A DNA stretch of 6,458 nucleotides from Chloroflexota bacterium (GTDB taxonomy: Bacteria > Chloroflexota > Anaerolineae > Aggregatilineales > Aggregatilineaceae), in NCBI GenBank assembly GCA_016234525.1, contig JACRBK010000299.1, forward strand, positions 1 through 6,458, in the 5' to 3' direction. The notes under the pieces were generated by a model. That model was not told where the DNA came from and did no database searches. It worked only from the letters and a program-made list of their open reading frames with translations. Position numbers and translations under genes: made by a program. The stretch's first letter is position 1; each line of letters starts with the position of its first letter. Positions 5,535 through 6,458 of this stretch are shown here, one piece after another.

Positions 5535-6458
5535 ATGAGCCCATTCAAGCGCCCACTGCATGTTTTGATGATTCTCATTGTGCTTAGTTTGGCTGTGCTG
5601 CCCTTTGTAGCTCATGCCCAAACATCACCCACCCAAATCATCGTCAACTATCCCGAACTGATAGATATGGACGATGCCCTACAACTGGGAGTGTACTTTA
5701 CCCTTGCCGATAATTCCGGTCGGGTGGTAACAGATGCCAAAATCAAGGCGGTCAGTTTCCAGTTGGATGACGGAACCACCCATGACGCCGAGTTCGAGCA
5801 GCCGACCACACCTTTCTTTATTGTCCTGGTATTGGACGCCAGTGGCAGTATGGGCGGGGCTGCCGAAGATATGCGTCAGGCGGCGATCCAGGCGGTAAAC
5901 GATGCGCCGGAAGAAGCCCGCTTCGCCGTGATCCGTTTTAACGATAGTATCAGCGTGCTGCAAGAGTTCACTGAAGACCGCAACCGGGCGATCAATGCGA
6001 TTGGTGAGGTTCAGCCCGTGAATCTGGCCGGGACGTGTCTCTACGACGCCAGTTACGAAGCAGTGCGCCTCATCAAAGATGCGCCCCAGGGTCGCCGGGC
6101 CGTTATCCTCTTTACCGATGGCAAAGACGAAACCGCCGCGGGAGAGACATGCAGCCGCCACACCGCGCAAGAGGTCAAAGATTTTGCCAACAGCGTCGAC
6201 TCGCGCGTGCCGATCCACACGATTGGCATGTCGACCCGCGAGCAGAATATCAACGCGGATGACCTGCGTGATCTGGCAAGTTCAACCGGGGGGTTGTCAG
6301 CCATTGGGGATCAGTCTACCCTGCAAGACCTGTTCCAACAGATTATGGACGCGCTCAAAAGCCAGTGGTTCGCCAAAGCGTTGATCCACCCGCTGCGCGG
6401 CCCACACAGCGCGGTCATGACGGTGGTGCTGGACGATCAAGCGAGTACCCGGCTGACG
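5535..6458 (+). CDS. Exported von Willebrand factor A domain protein (3' truncated by window edge)
   Basis: The frame is open from the ATG at 5535 to the last base (308 codons), so the C-terminus is missing. Residues 1-28 form a signal peptide: basic FKR, a hydrophobic core, then AHA before Gln29. A short strand-rich segment (about 30-92) precedes a VWA domain (about 95-280). Its metal-ion-dependent adhesion site is complete: DASGS (Asp101, Ser103, Ser105), Thr167 in LAGTCLYDA and Asp195 in ILFTDGKDE. A divalent cation should therefore bind and mediate protein contacts outside the membrane. Cys168 and Cys206 flank the site and could form a disulfide. I recall similar Chloroflexota VWA proteins continuing into more beta domains and a membrane or type II secretion F-like region, but the part beyond the edge cannot be seen. 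The ligand is unknown. Confidence 0.9.
   Translation, partial: MSPFKRPLHVLMILIVLSLAVLPFVAHAQTSPTQIIVNYPELIDMDDALQLGVYFTLADNSGRVVTDAKIKAVSFQLDDGTTHDAEFEQPTTPFFIVLVLDASGSMGGAAEDMRQAAIQAVNDAPEEARFAVIRFNDSISVLQEFTEDRNRAINAIGEVQPVNLAGTCLYDASYEAVRLIKDAPQGRRAVILFTDGKDETAAGETCSRHTAQEVKDFANSVDSRVPIHTIGMSTREQNINADDLRDLASSTGGLSAIGDQSTLQDLFQQIMDALKSQWFAKALIHPLRGPHSAVMTVVLDDQASTRLT

Noticed and set aside
5679..6218. 179-codon antisense open frame opposite the VWA gene
   Set aside because: The + strand frame has a signal peptide and a complete MIDAS across the same bases, so the antisense frame is a compositional shadow.

Overview
The window looks like ordinary chromosomal DNA from a bacterium with moderately high GC. 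My best guess is a member of the Chloroflexota (Anaerolineae-like). This rests on remembered family resemblance only: the Ycf45/SpoIIIAA-type ATPase with a C-terminal R3H domain, the FmdB-type zinc ribbon with a long acidic tail, and the exported VWA protein with a Cys pair. There is no rRNA or other decisive marker. I see no mobile element, CRISPR array, tRNA or phage gene.

Layout, left to right. (1) Positions 1-687 hold the C-terminal half of a major facilitator superfamily transporter, cut by the window's left edge. (2) A 239-bp gap carries a reasonable sigma-70-like promoter near 748-777. It is followed by a two-gene operon on the + strand: a double-GNAT-fold protein (927-1940), then, 19 bp later, a 547-residue AAA ATPase with an R3H domain (1960-3603). 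(3) A 116-bp gap holds two strong inverted repeats. Next comes a small membrane-anchored protein of unknown function (3720-4226), packed against thymidylate kinase tmk (4229-4855). (4) A convergent gene on the - strand (4928-5368) encodes an FmdB-type zinc-ribbon protein. (5) A 166-bp divergent intergenic region leads to an exported von Willebrand factor A protein that starts at 5535 and runs off the right edge.

Functionally the window mixes housekeeping (dTTP synthesis by Tmk), likely RNA/DNA-associated ATPase work (R3H protein), transport, and an extracytoplasmic metal-dependent adhesion-type domain (VWA). I found no convincing undescribed multi-gene system. The most unusual feature read directly from the sequence is at the 3' end of the zinc-ribbon gene. 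Its C-terminus carries a 9-residue tandem repeat, and the convergent spacer beyond its stop holds a second, diverged, in-frame copy of the gene's end, including a second stop codon that overlaps the end of tmk.
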